This document shows positions 54,731-64,000 of a DNA stretch of 64,000 nt, one piece after another (within the stretch, counting starts at the first letter, position 1; every line of letters starts with the position of its first letter). The stretch covers positions 6,634,001-6,698,000 of the forward strand of contig JAWNGF010000002.1 of NCBI GenBank assembly GCA_037039685.1, read 5' to 3'. Below the pieces are notes generated by a model. It ran no database searches and was not told the DNA's origin. It saw only the letters and a program-made list of their open reading frames with translations. The position numbers were made by a program, and so were the translations under genes. The stretch comes from Ceratobasidium sp. AG-K. Taxonomy: Eukaryota > Basidiomycota > Agaricomycetes > Cantharellales > Ceratobasidiaceae.

Positions 54731-55450
54731 CTAAACATCCGAGCACACCTCCAATAAGTCAAACTTGAATGCGTCTACGTTTCCCGCCTCATCACCGTCA
54801 ATACTCATCATTGTGCACGGTTTCGGGTCAATTATAAATTGCGTTATGGAACATGTTTTGGCGGCATAGTAGAGTGAACCAAGGTTGGAAGAAGCACTTG
54901 CGTCTGCCTTCAGTCCAGGATGGCGGAGATGATCCCCCGAACACAACGGTCATGCGTAACGGTTTTGAACCGGGTGTGATTAATGACAGCACATTTTCCT
55001 CGTATTGGGAATAGTTGAACTCAATATACAAGGTTTCTAATTCACCCAGAGTTACGGGGGAGGGCACTATATTGCCATCGTCGTCCAGCAGCATGTGTCC
55101 AAAGCGAAACAATCTAAGTTGGGAGCTGAAACGCAGGACATGTGCCAGTGTGGATATTTTCATAATCATGCCACATTTACTCAGGAGCTGAAGCTCGACA
55201 AGTCCAATATATGCTTGGCTTGTCCAGTACGGGTAGGTGTCCTTCAAGCGCAGACTCCACGTAATACTCACTCAAGGTGGCAATGAAGTACTTCAATCTG
55301 ATGGCTATCTTCTGGAGGGTTCTCCATGTCGTATGCTGTAATGAACACCGGATCTGAGGGTGGAGTGGTTTGCTTTATTTCAAGCCTGATCAACTGCCCT
55401 GGGATGGAGTTGGCGAGGAGCGCCCCGACAACTGACATGTCGGCGGGCAC
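54731..55450 (-). pseudogene. Broken F-box-like relative (C-terminal half only)
   Basis: Three pieces in different frames match the gene at 10095 in order. 55268-55450 corresponds to the segment before YPYWTSQ. 54828-55271 contains DTYPYWTSQAYIGLVELQL, LRLFRFGHMLLDD and LETLYIEFNYSQYEENVLSL. 54731-54860 contains the C-terminal FIIDPKPCTMMSIDGDEAG. The F-box itself and the preceding third are missing, a section before the last piece is deleted, and at least two frameshifts separate the pieces. I read it as a dead copy; a short spliced gene is less likely. Confidence 0.68.
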
Positions 55451-56031
55451 GTGATTAATCAGCCAAATTTAAATAAATTAGTTTATATAAATTCCGTAAT
55501 TCATGACCTGTCTGGTCCTCCATCTCATGAGCACCTGCCGCATGACCATAGACTAGCTCAACACGGCGATCCGCCGACTTGAATCGATGGTGATGGACAA
55601 TCTCGATACGATCGCCGCAACAAATTACACTTTTGCCAAGATTCCGGCCCTTATCATTATTATAAGCTCGCCAGGCGCTGGAACGCCATTCCCAAGCAGG
55701 GGCAACATGGGTTCGCATTCAGGCAATCCTCCCAAAACCCAGCTTCGTTTCTCACATGTGTGTGCTAGTTCTAGGGTTCCGCGGCCGAGCTCCCAGCTTC
55801 TTTGGACTTCAAGACGTATCGACGCGAACGCTTTCGTCAACCCTTATCGCTAACATCACGATATGTGCGAGGAGAAGTTATCCATACAACATGCCGGTTT
55901 TGACCATGCTTGCAAGTGGATAGAGATGCTTGGGCGCAATGAAAGCTCAAGGCTTGGTATAGACCCACATTGAAAGCTTCGAATGGGAGTGACTTGTTTA
56001 GGCGCATACGTAGCCGATTCAAAATATGGAT
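55451..56031. other. Unassigned stretch between the F-box remnant and P450 copy 2
   Basis: Minus-strand open frames (55455-55718 and 55625-55840, e.g. RSWVLGGLPECEPMLPLL) look slightly protein-like but match nothing I know and do not align with the N-terminal part of the F-box gene. They may be eroded coding sequence. No firm call. Confidence 0.3.
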
Positions 56032-58262
56032 TTAGTTTTCGACCTCCAACAGCCACTTCTCTCGCCCTTCGCGTGGCTGGATATTGCACTTGAATGGTAA
56101 AGGGTGGCTACAGGCAGTATGTTTCAGTAAAAAGTAGCGAGGCAGACCAAGGAATAAGTCAAGACCTTATCACATCAGCTGTGTACTGTTCCTCCGGTAC
56201 GATCTCCACACCATTTTCGTCTCTGGCCTTGGTAATGTTAAAGTTGGCAAGAACGTTGCTGCTCGAAAATGGACCACCGTTGGGACGCCATCAGCCAAAA
56301 TATCCAAGAAACGAGCGCACCTGACGGACAACCACATAGACTGGTGTGCGACGTGTGTCCCAGGACAACTCCTGGGCATTGACAACCCAATAAGTCGAAT
56401 ACTTAGGTTCACACCGAGGTGTGACATACCTTCGCCCAAACCCAAACGCATAGTTCTCCGGATTAGGTGGCGGATTCTTCACTAGGAACCGCTCGGGCAT
56501 GAATCGGTCTGGGTCAGGGTACACCTCGGGGTTATGGAATATACTCCTATCATGTTTCAATAGTTGGTTCAGTTGTCAGCAATGCCAACGAGCACGCACC
56601 ACGCGTTGAATATTGTAGGCGTGTGTGCCGGAATCCGGTAAGTCTTGCCGTCCACTATGACATTCTCGTCGACTTGCCCACATGTTCTATGCGCGATGAG
56701 CGAAACTATTGGGTGCCATCGTAGGAGCTCCCGAAGGAGTGCGCTGGTGTAAGGTAAGTACTGTCGGTCGGACATCGTAATAAACGGAGCGTGATCAGCG
56801 CTTGAACGAGATTGAAAATAATCTGCTATCTCAGCCTGAGCTCTGGCTTGGGTTTCTGGATAGAGCGTCATGGCAAGGAAGAACGTCTTGATAGCTGATA
56901 CAGTCGTGTCCGATGCGGCACCGTAGAGCGAGGCTGCGAGACCCTATCAAATTTTAGTTGTTTGCACTGAAAGGCAGCTTGGAGAAAAAATACCTTAATA
57001 TATTTCTCCTCCTCTTCACTAACTACCTCGCCGTTTTCAGGTTGCAAGAGTTTTGATACAAACGATGGCTCGGCAGTTCCTGCAGCCTAACAAATGTTGA
57101 AAACGGATGAAACCGAATTCTACGGAACGGGGCATTATGGTCTTACCAGCTGTTGCTTAACAAAATCAAAAGTTTGCTCTTGATGCGCATCAATAATTGG
57201 CCCCCATGATGCGACGGCCTCGTGGAAAGTGGTTCCTGGAAACCACTTGGGAAGATACCGAACTGGCCACAGACACTACCTCAACACCAGTATGCTTGAC
57301 ATGGGCCTACATCGAGACGCTTACGTAGTGGAAATATTTCTATCAACCATCTGCCAGGTGTCATAACTTTGGAGTGCAGTGTCAGTTCCGGCGGTTCATC
57401 AAGACTGGTTCAGACATACTGTCCGCAAAAATAGTCATGATATGCTCTGCACATTTCACTAGTGGGTCGTCATGCGAATCTGCCTTGTAGCCATACACCA
57501 TTCGAATTGCCACGCTCCCCGCCATCCTACCTTTTTGTTAGAAAGGTCAAATGTTGGTTATGGAACGCACTCACAGATGAATATGCTCCATGAACCTGTC
57601 TGGTGTTTCCGATAACCGTCTCATCATCCTTTTCACTTCGTGCTCTTGGAGAGGGAGGTAGTCTAGCACGACCCGATTGTTGAGCGCACGTTGAAGGAGG
57701 GTGCGATAACGTTTCAGCGTTGGGCCATATTCAATGAAATATAATGTCACGGTCCCAGCCTGCTCTATAATGTACGTGCGTTGAGAATGAGGATAAATAT
57801 CTTGGAATAAGACACGTACAGCGTGGCCAACTGACTAACAATCCGGTCAGAATAGTGTGCTGCGCGTTTTTCAAACAGCTCCACCGCGATTTTCGGGTCG
57901 CTGATAATAACCATTCGTTGGAAAAGCATTCTGATGGTGATTATTGGACCTTGAGTTGATGTATTGTTAACTGAGCGTGGGCTGCGGAGTGTAAGACTAA
58001 CCATATTGGCCGTTGTACCGAGCAAAGTCAATCCAGAATGGGTTCAATCGCCCAATCTAGCCCAAACAGAATAAAGAGATTAGGATGAGATGCCCAAACC
58101 ATCCCAGTGTCATCACGCTACCTCGAGAGCAGATCCGAATATCAAGTTGCCTTTGGGACCAGGAGGGAGTGGAATTGACGATCGTGATCGAAACCATATA
58201 GCGAAGGATGCGAGCACTGTTCCAGCGATCAAGATCGTGTAATTAGCGAGGCTAACGCTCAT
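56032..58262 (-). pseudogene. Cytochrome P450 copy 2, 13 exons, one frameshift
   Basis: Model: complement of 56032..56107, 56166..56258, 56321..56371, 56430..56546, 56600..56943, 56994..57086, 57147..57262, 57325..57366, 57420..57526, 57575..57764, 57820..57949, 58002..58056, 58122..58262. Exon lengths equal those of copy 1 except for exon 1 (141 vs 138), one exon longer by three bases (344 vs 341) and one by a single base (190 vs 189). The single extra base, near 57735 in the exon encoding AGWDRDIIF, shifts the frame and brings a TGA at once. All landmarks are otherwise present: anchor and PLPPGPKGN, GAASDTT, RELLRWHP, FMPERFL, haem loop FGFGRRSCPG. This copy is either a recent pseudogene or an intact gene with a base-call error. 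All its introns have GT donors. Confidence 0.82.
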
Positions 58263-58687
58263 ATCTTGTCGTGGTGGTCTGCAAAAAAAAACGGACCAGC
58301 AAACTCGGGAACCTGTCAAGCGCCACCCGCCGCCACTATTCAATATCCAGTCTAGACTTGCCCCCAGGACTGACTTCGGCCAATTAGTCACTGTGTCCGG
58401 AGAATTAGTCAGAGAACCTGACATTCGTCCAGCAAACCACTCAGTCTCGATATTGATTGTTTTGTCACAGCTGCCTATCTCACGGGCTGTACGATATTTT
58501 CTTACTATGGTAGGATAGCCTTTAGATTCATGAGCCCAGCATCCATATAGGGAGATGTGCCGGTCTCAACGTATAAGCTATCCGATCACGACACAATTCT
58601 TCTAGACGCTGCTCTACATACAGTTCAAGTATCTCCAAAAAAAGCTCTGTCAAGTTACTAGTCACCACGCCGCCGAGGCAAACAACC
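58263..58687. promoter_or_regulatory. Upstream region of P450 copy 2 / 3' flank of ATPase copy 2
   Basis: 425 bp between two minus-strand genes. Must hold the P450 promoter and the ATPase terminator. No gene of its own is supported. Confidence 0.4.
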
Positions 58688-61600
58688 TTACCACGGACCA
58701 ATACCCAAACTCCACGCAACGGCAACTACAGGTAACACGCTCACCAACTCCCCAAGCCCTGCAAATTGAGCTGGAATGTGCACCTCTCCAAGTACTCCGC
58801 TCGCAAACAAAATTGCCAGAGTATTATACACTCCTGCCCAGATGAAGTTAATCCATATTCGCTGTTGGGCTGCTCGCGAAAGGGTAAAGACGTCCGACAG
58901 CCCCGCACAAAGCGACGAAAGCAAGACGATCTGAGCCGCGCTGGATGCCACGTCCGTTCCGCCACCCAGTGAAACCCCGACATCGGATTGAACGAGTGCA
59001 AGGGCATCGTTTGTTCCATCGCCAATAAACATCACCTTCCGAGCCTTTATCTGCTCCTTGGCCTCTGATCCACAGCACCCCGTTTCGCACTCTTGCCCTC
59101 CCATTTGAAGGTACTTGATCCATTGAGCTTTGTCTTCCGGGGAGCATACTCCCCGGGCTTGGGAGGCAGGGATGCCGAGCGAGGCGGCAGTGCGGATGAC
59201 TACGGCTTGGGTGTCTCCGCTCAGTATATGCACATCGAGGCCTCGGCCGGAAAGGGTTTGAACGGTTGCGAGTGCGTCGGGCCGGAGCGAATCTGAGAGC
59301 GTGTAATGAGCTATACAGGTCCATTCGGAATTAACCTATCTTCAAGTCAGTACCGCACCAGTCATGATCAAATACCACTCACCGGATCAAGCGAAACAGC
59401 AACAACAAACACTGTGCTCTCCCCTCGTATTCCGTGCACATTTGCCCAAGCTGCACTCCCACCTCGCACTGTAACACCATCCACGTTCGTTTCGACCCCT
59501 TGACCCGGAAATTTTCGTACATCTAGGGTTCTGTCCGAGTCCGAGATTGGCGCAAGAGTCATCACGTGCTCGTGTACCGCAACAGACACCGGATGCATGC
59601 TCTCCGTCAGTGCCCTCACGAGGCCCTGGATTGCTGGTTCACTTCTCAACCACCATACCGGACTCGATTCTTGTGGATAATAGGTCGAAGTCTCAACAGC
59701 GAGTTTTCCTAGGGTAAGCGTGCCGGTCTTGTCAAACACAACGACTTCAACGGATGTCGTACTCTCCAGTGCCTCTACAGTCTAAACCCTATTCAGCATC
59801 CCCGTACAATGCCAAGAAATCGCACGGACCTTAAACAATATTCCTCGCTTCGTTCCAACTGCGACTGCAATCACTGCAACCATAGGCACGCACAATGCGA
59901 TCGCACAAGGACACGAGACAACCAACACAGCCACTGTATACCCAATCGCGGCTATCACTGCCTCCCTCCTCGCCGTAGACCGAGCACCCAAATCTGTCAG
60001 TTTTTGGGCTTCCGAGACACCAACCCCTATCCAGGCACAAAACACCACGGTTGCTATAACAAGCACGACCGGGGCGAGGAATCCAGATACCCGATCGGCC
60101 GTATCTTGAACTCGCAGACGAGCACCTTGAGCTGCACGCATCAACTCGACCATCCGTGAAAGGGTGTTTGAATCGGGCAAGAGGGTGACGCGCATGTCGA
60201 GGCTTCCGTCTTGAAGTGAGTTGGTTGGGCTACAACACGATCCTCCCTGGCTGCATCCTTTACTAGCCTTGCCACTATCCTCTTGACTTGTTTGGCTCGG
60301 GATGAGACTGAGTGGAAAACGTGGAACGAGCTTGGTCCCAGCGACGAGCACAGCCCCAGGACGCTTGAAGACTGGCGCACTTTCGCCTGTTATCGAGCTC
60401 TCGTCGACGTATGCCTCGCCTTGGACCACTCGTCCGTCGGTGGGCACGGACTCGCCGGGCGCAATCCTTAGAACATCTCCGACATGGACCAACCCCATTG
60501 GAATCACTTTCGGCGCCCCGGTTGCTGGATCGGCTAACGTGGCTTCCTGAGACTGCATCGAGGACAGTTCAACTACCGCGTTCGTGGATCGACGGCGGGC
60601 GTAGGCTGCAATAAGGCGACCGAGCATGACGAGCGTCACCAACAATGCCGCGGTTTCAAAGTATGTCTCGTCGCCATCACCAATTGGCTTTCCTGCCACG
60701 CTACACGCGTAAGCTACTGCTGAGAATATGTACGCGGTGCCGGTGCTTATCGAGACCAGGAGGTCCATGTCGATCGTGCGCTGGACTATCAGGGCCCGGA
60801 GACCGGACATGTAGATGGGGCGGGCGACAAGGAGTTGGATTAGGGTCGTGAGGGCAAGTGAAGTGCCGCCATAGGCTATTGTGTTGGGGGGAAGAGGGGC
60901 CCAGGCAAATACGAGCACTGGGATACATAGGGCGGTCGAGATGAGAGTGAGTCGGAGGAGGTGGAGGGTCTGGTGCTGGGCCGAGTTGGCACCCGACGTT
61001 TGGGGAGGTGCGATGTAGGTTGGGCCGTACGACTCGAATAACGCCAAGACGTCGCGTGGATTGAATCTGGCATCATATTCAAGCTCGATTTCTTTCGCAT
61101 GGTGGCCCACAATTCGGACTCCATCCATTTCGGGATACTTGACTTCTGGCTGCTCGACGAGGATCTTCATCCGCCTCTTAGACTCATCCTGCGCTTGTTC
61201 GACCAACGAATCTTGGATAACCTGGCACCGGAATCCAGTCTCGGTCGTCACACGTCTGGACATTTCGTCAACTTGGATCCGGCTAGGGTGGTACGTGACT
61301 ACTGCACGCTCAGCAAAGACATCGACGTGGCAATCAGCAACGCTCGGAAGGCTGGTCAAAGCGCGTACGACCCGGGGAGAACACGATGGGCAATCCATTC
61401 CGAGGACGGAGAGCGTGACACGACGTCTCCCTGGCGCATCGTTTGGGTCGAGCGGAGATGCGTGGTCGCTGGAGCTCGCTTTGGGATCGGCTTGGATATC
61501 AGACTCGGCTACGAAGCTCGGGAAGCGTACGTCGGGGGACATGTTGCTAGGCAGGGCCGGGGACATGGATGGCAGGTCGGTCACAGGCGGGACAATCGGT

Positions 61601-61707
61601 TGATTGACGTCAAGGCGGCCGGAACTTGGTGGCAGGCCCGAACAAGAATCCGATTTGGTCTCCTGCGGCGGCGCAGGTTTACAACATCCACCCCCGCAAG
61701 AAGTCAT
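58688..61707 (-). CDS. Heavy-metal (copper-type) P1B ATPase, Cys-rich N-terminus (copy 2)
   Basis: Model: complement of 58688..59335, 59383..59781, 59830..61707; 974 residues, two phase-0 introns (47-48 nt) at the same places as in copy 1. The ATG at 61707 is chosen; an in-frame GTG at 61719 has no support. The N-terminus is a Cys cluster (MTSCGGGCCKPAPP) with no histidine run. It is followed by an HMA domain with GMDCPSC, actuator SSITGES, membrane SCPCAIALC (about 598-606), DKTGTLT (Asp about 643) and GDGTND. Between the actuator motif and the next helix it has an insert with more cysteines (KGCSQGGSCCS), absent from copy 1, and the nucleotide-binding half has a further CETGCCGS insert. It is probably a Cu(I) or related soft-metal exporter diverged from copy 1 in metal sensing. 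Confidence 0.9.
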
Positions 61708-62632
61708 CTTGGCGTACACGAGCTGCTAGGACTGGGGTTGAGGACGTGAGGATAGCTTGGTGATCGTGAACTGTGACCGAGATCGGGCTTGCGAATGAGT
61801 GCCCTCGTGCCTGGCGTTCTTTTCTTTGCGCATGTTAGGCGAGCATCTTTGAGCCCAACCGTTTTGAGGTAAGTGCTCCTCGTGGCGTAGCGCACCATTG
61901 AGCTTAATCTCCAAGCTAATATTCTAGACATTAACCTCAGAGTGAATCCAAGGGCCTCTCACTAGGATTACACATTCCGGAGAATATCAAGATCACGCCT
62001 TATGGTAGATGCAGGAGTCGAACAGAAAAGGCTTATCTATCAATTCGATGGTGTAATCGGTGTTAGAACTGTCAATACTGCCGTCGGCATCTCTTGGCTT
62101 GCAATGCTGGGTCAAGCCCGATGTGATCCCTCGCCTTCTTTCGGCTGTTTCTGAGTAATGGTTGTGTACTAAGCCCCATCGCATAGTAATACACGTTTTT
62201 GAACCATACATTTCTCAGCTGAAAACCAGCCAACCACAGTTTGTCCAATATCCATTATTCAACCCGACTGGCTGTATTAATAAAGGACAGACCTCCGCTT
62301 GCTGCGCAAGTCCCCGCCACGACTACACCGACTCGCGTCCGGGCCTTTCGAGCCGTCAAGTGAGTAAACGTCCCATGTCAGCAGCCGTTACTGGTGTAAC
62401 TCACTCAGATTTGTACGCTAGAGGTCACCGTGTGAGGGTTTGGGTTTGCACTTAATGGTACGTTCACTCGCCGAATGTGTGTCATGGTTTCCGGTGCTAA
62501 ATTCATTGCCACGGTACTCAAGCTCGCAACGTGGTCACAGTTTCTTTGACGGTGCCGTCGAAAGTGGTAGGTTCTATAACTACGACGGCAGACAGCTCTT
62601 GAGTGCGTCACCAAAATCCTCTGACGCTTGGC

Positions 62633-62753
62633 GAGCGCCGGTTTGCTCATACGTGCTCGCTTGGGTAAAGGAGCACTCAGGTGCACCCGAGTGGCTGTGC
62701 AATTGGTGCTCCTATACCTAAGCGAGCACGCACAAGCAAGCAAATCGGCGCTC
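62633..62753. repeat. Imperfect palindrome (fold-back), MITE-like
   Basis: Arms 62633-62675 and 62707-62753 pair as reverse complements with a few mismatches (e.g. GTGCTCGCTT against AAGCGAGCAC), and the loop holds a further near-palindrome, CACTCAGGTGCACCCGAGTG. Too short for coding. No target duplication was identified. Confidence 0.6.
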
Positions 62754-63755
62754 ACGAGCCCGAAAGAGAACCGGCGGATTTGCTTGAGTGTGGCCGTGTT
62801 CACCGGTTGTGCCGCTCGCGTTTTGGTTAGTTTCATCGGCTCAGGCATGTATTGTAGTAATGTTATAAATACAAAACATATCTTGCCACAACCTGCGTCG
62901 AGGAAACGATTAATTGAAAGGGAGGAAATGAAATTGGTTATCGCGTGAAAGCTTTTGCCCCAAACGTAGTCGAATCAGCGGAGCGACATTATTGACGGTC
63001 CTAATCAGAGCCCCATGTGCAAATTGACACTATGGGACAACATTTACTATTTGATTCGCGTGAAGAGGTCCAAATTAGCTCGGGTGCATGCTAATTACTG
63101 GGGGGTTGACATTTGCGCTAACACGCTGATTTGCGCTAATTGGCGCTAATTACTCCCGTCGCTTTTTACTGACGCTCATTTGCTCAAGCAATAGTGACGG
63201 TGCAAACGGCGCTTAGACAAGTCCACCCCCTCCAGTCTCTTTTGCTCGCCTGTATTGTGTGTATTGTGTGTGTCAATTTATTGTCAATATTTAATTGTGT
63301 GCGGCTGCGAAACTCCATTGCTACTAGCTACATAACTTGAAGGCACTACAGCACATGGGGTGGTGTTGTGTTGTGTCGTGCTTTTATGAAGTGTTTTTGT
63401 TCATTTCACAGTAGTTTTGGAAAAATTGTTCACAGCTCAACGAGAAACAATCGGAATCGCACACGAATTACTATGCGACATTATGTCGGCCCCTGAGGCC
63501 CAGACTCTCAGCTAGAGGCAAGTCTGCGAATTCCTTCATGCATAAATGGTGGGTGGACCATCTCACCGCGGCCTGGCCCAACTCTCGGTCCGTGACGGTA
63601 TTGGCACGAATTTCACCACGAGCAAAAATTAGCGCTGACTCCCAGTGTGTTGTAGGAGTGTCGTAGGTGTCGTAGGCGACCTGCTAAATACGTTATACGT
63701 ATTTTAAGGGCTCCCCGGCCTAAGTGCTCGGCAGGAATATTCTATGGAACGTTTG

Positions 63756-64000
63756 AACAAGCTCGTCGCCGGGTCTGAAGGTGATTGCTCGTGGAACATT
63801 CGATGGAGCATGGTGATTGGGCGACCGTTTCAGTCCTGGCGCTAACAGCGAGTTTGCGGACAAAATACAAATTGAGGTCTGGTGTCATGCTCCATCGAAT
63901 GTTCCACGGGAAACCACCTTCCTAATTTGTCGTTCCACAAAGGTTGTCCGCAGGCCCGGCGACGAGATTACGTTCATTCCCGGTCGTCATCGAGCTTGTT
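63756..64000. repeat. Fold-back sequence with nested inverted repeats at the window edge
   Basis: AACAAGCTCG (63756-63765) is the complement of CGAGCTTGTT (63991-64000). CTCGTCGCCGGG near 63763 has its partner CCCGGCGACGAG near 63955. A perfect 23-bp pair, 63790-63812 and 63886-63908, surrounds a 73-bp loop. This looks like a small inverted-repeat element or part of one; the right edge may continue past the window. Confidence 0.6.

Larger units (their letters stand above)
61708..64000. other. Non-coding end of the window
   Basis: 2.3 kb without a supportable gene; open frames are short. It contains two fold-back structures (62633-62753 and 63756-64000), GTGTATTGTGTGTATTGTG-type short repeats near 63250, and AATTGGCGCTAATT-like repeated words around 63115-63150. 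Probably the ATPase promoter at the left and decayed small transposable-element sequence elsewhere. Confidence 0.45.

Noticed and set aside
55455..55840. N-terminal half of the third F-box gene
   Set aside because: The translated frames do not align with the corresponding part of the intact F-box protein.

Overview
The window reads as nuclear DNA of a basidiomycete fungus. Genes are split by many 43-77 nt introns with GT..AG ends and CTAAC/CTAAT-like branch sites. The gene content (a Ste5/Far1-type RING-PH scaffold, F-box-like proteins, multi-exon P450s, a patatin-NB-ARC-TPR NLR, chromodomain Gypsy elements) fits the Agaricomycetes. A Rhizoctonia/Ceratobasidiaceae genome is my best guess from general resemblance, not from a search. 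No bacterial genes, CRISPR arrays, rRNA or convincing tRNA genes were seen.

Layout. 1-1194 (minus): 5' part of a RING + PH scaffold gene that runs off the window. 2997-4215 (minus): an unrecognised multi-exon gene. 5318-7148 (plus): six-exon MFS transporter. 7398-9600 (minus): 13-exon cytochrome P450. 10095-11687 (plus): intact F-box-like gene. 11888-12878 (plus): decayed F-box paralogue. 13297-16355 (plus): heavy-metal P1B ATPase with a histidine-rich N-terminus. 16675-48217: a 31.5-kb nest of LTR retrotransposons. 48671-53487 (minus): a patatin-NB-ARC-TPR NLR-like receptor. 54731-55450 (minus): third, broken F-box relative. 56032-58262 (minus): second P450 with the same 13-exon structure and a 1-nt frameshift. 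58688-61707 (minus): second P1B ATPase. 61708-64000: non-coding, with two fold-back sequences.

The nest is four deep. A Ty1/copia element (16675-48217, target duplication AAGCG) was hit by Gypsy element A (20496-47179, CATGG). A was hit by element B of the same family (21711-35892, CGAAC), and B by element C of another chromodomain family (27465-34695, CAGAC). Afterwards a 5.55-kb segment spanning the C/B/A boundaries was duplicated in tandem (30560-36107 and 36108-41656) at a TCTAA microhomology. All three Gypsy elements carry an 11-12 nt primer-binding site that is the exact complement of an LTR segment 33-34 nt downstream of a TATA box, as expected for Tf1-like self-priming. The copia element carries the half-tRNA(iMet) type of primer site.

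Without the nest, the host genes form two paralogous cassettes of P450, F-box and P1B ATPase in largely opposite orientation, with the NLR gene between them. Its patatin domain lacks both expected catalytic residues, and its TPR domain is a run of about fourteen near-uniform 42-residue repeats. The NLR gene is the most biologically interesting host gene here; the primer-site logic and the tandem duplication are the most interesting features of the mobile DNA. Exon boundaries were placed by hand from splice signals, reading frame and paralogue comparison, and have not been tested against transcripts.
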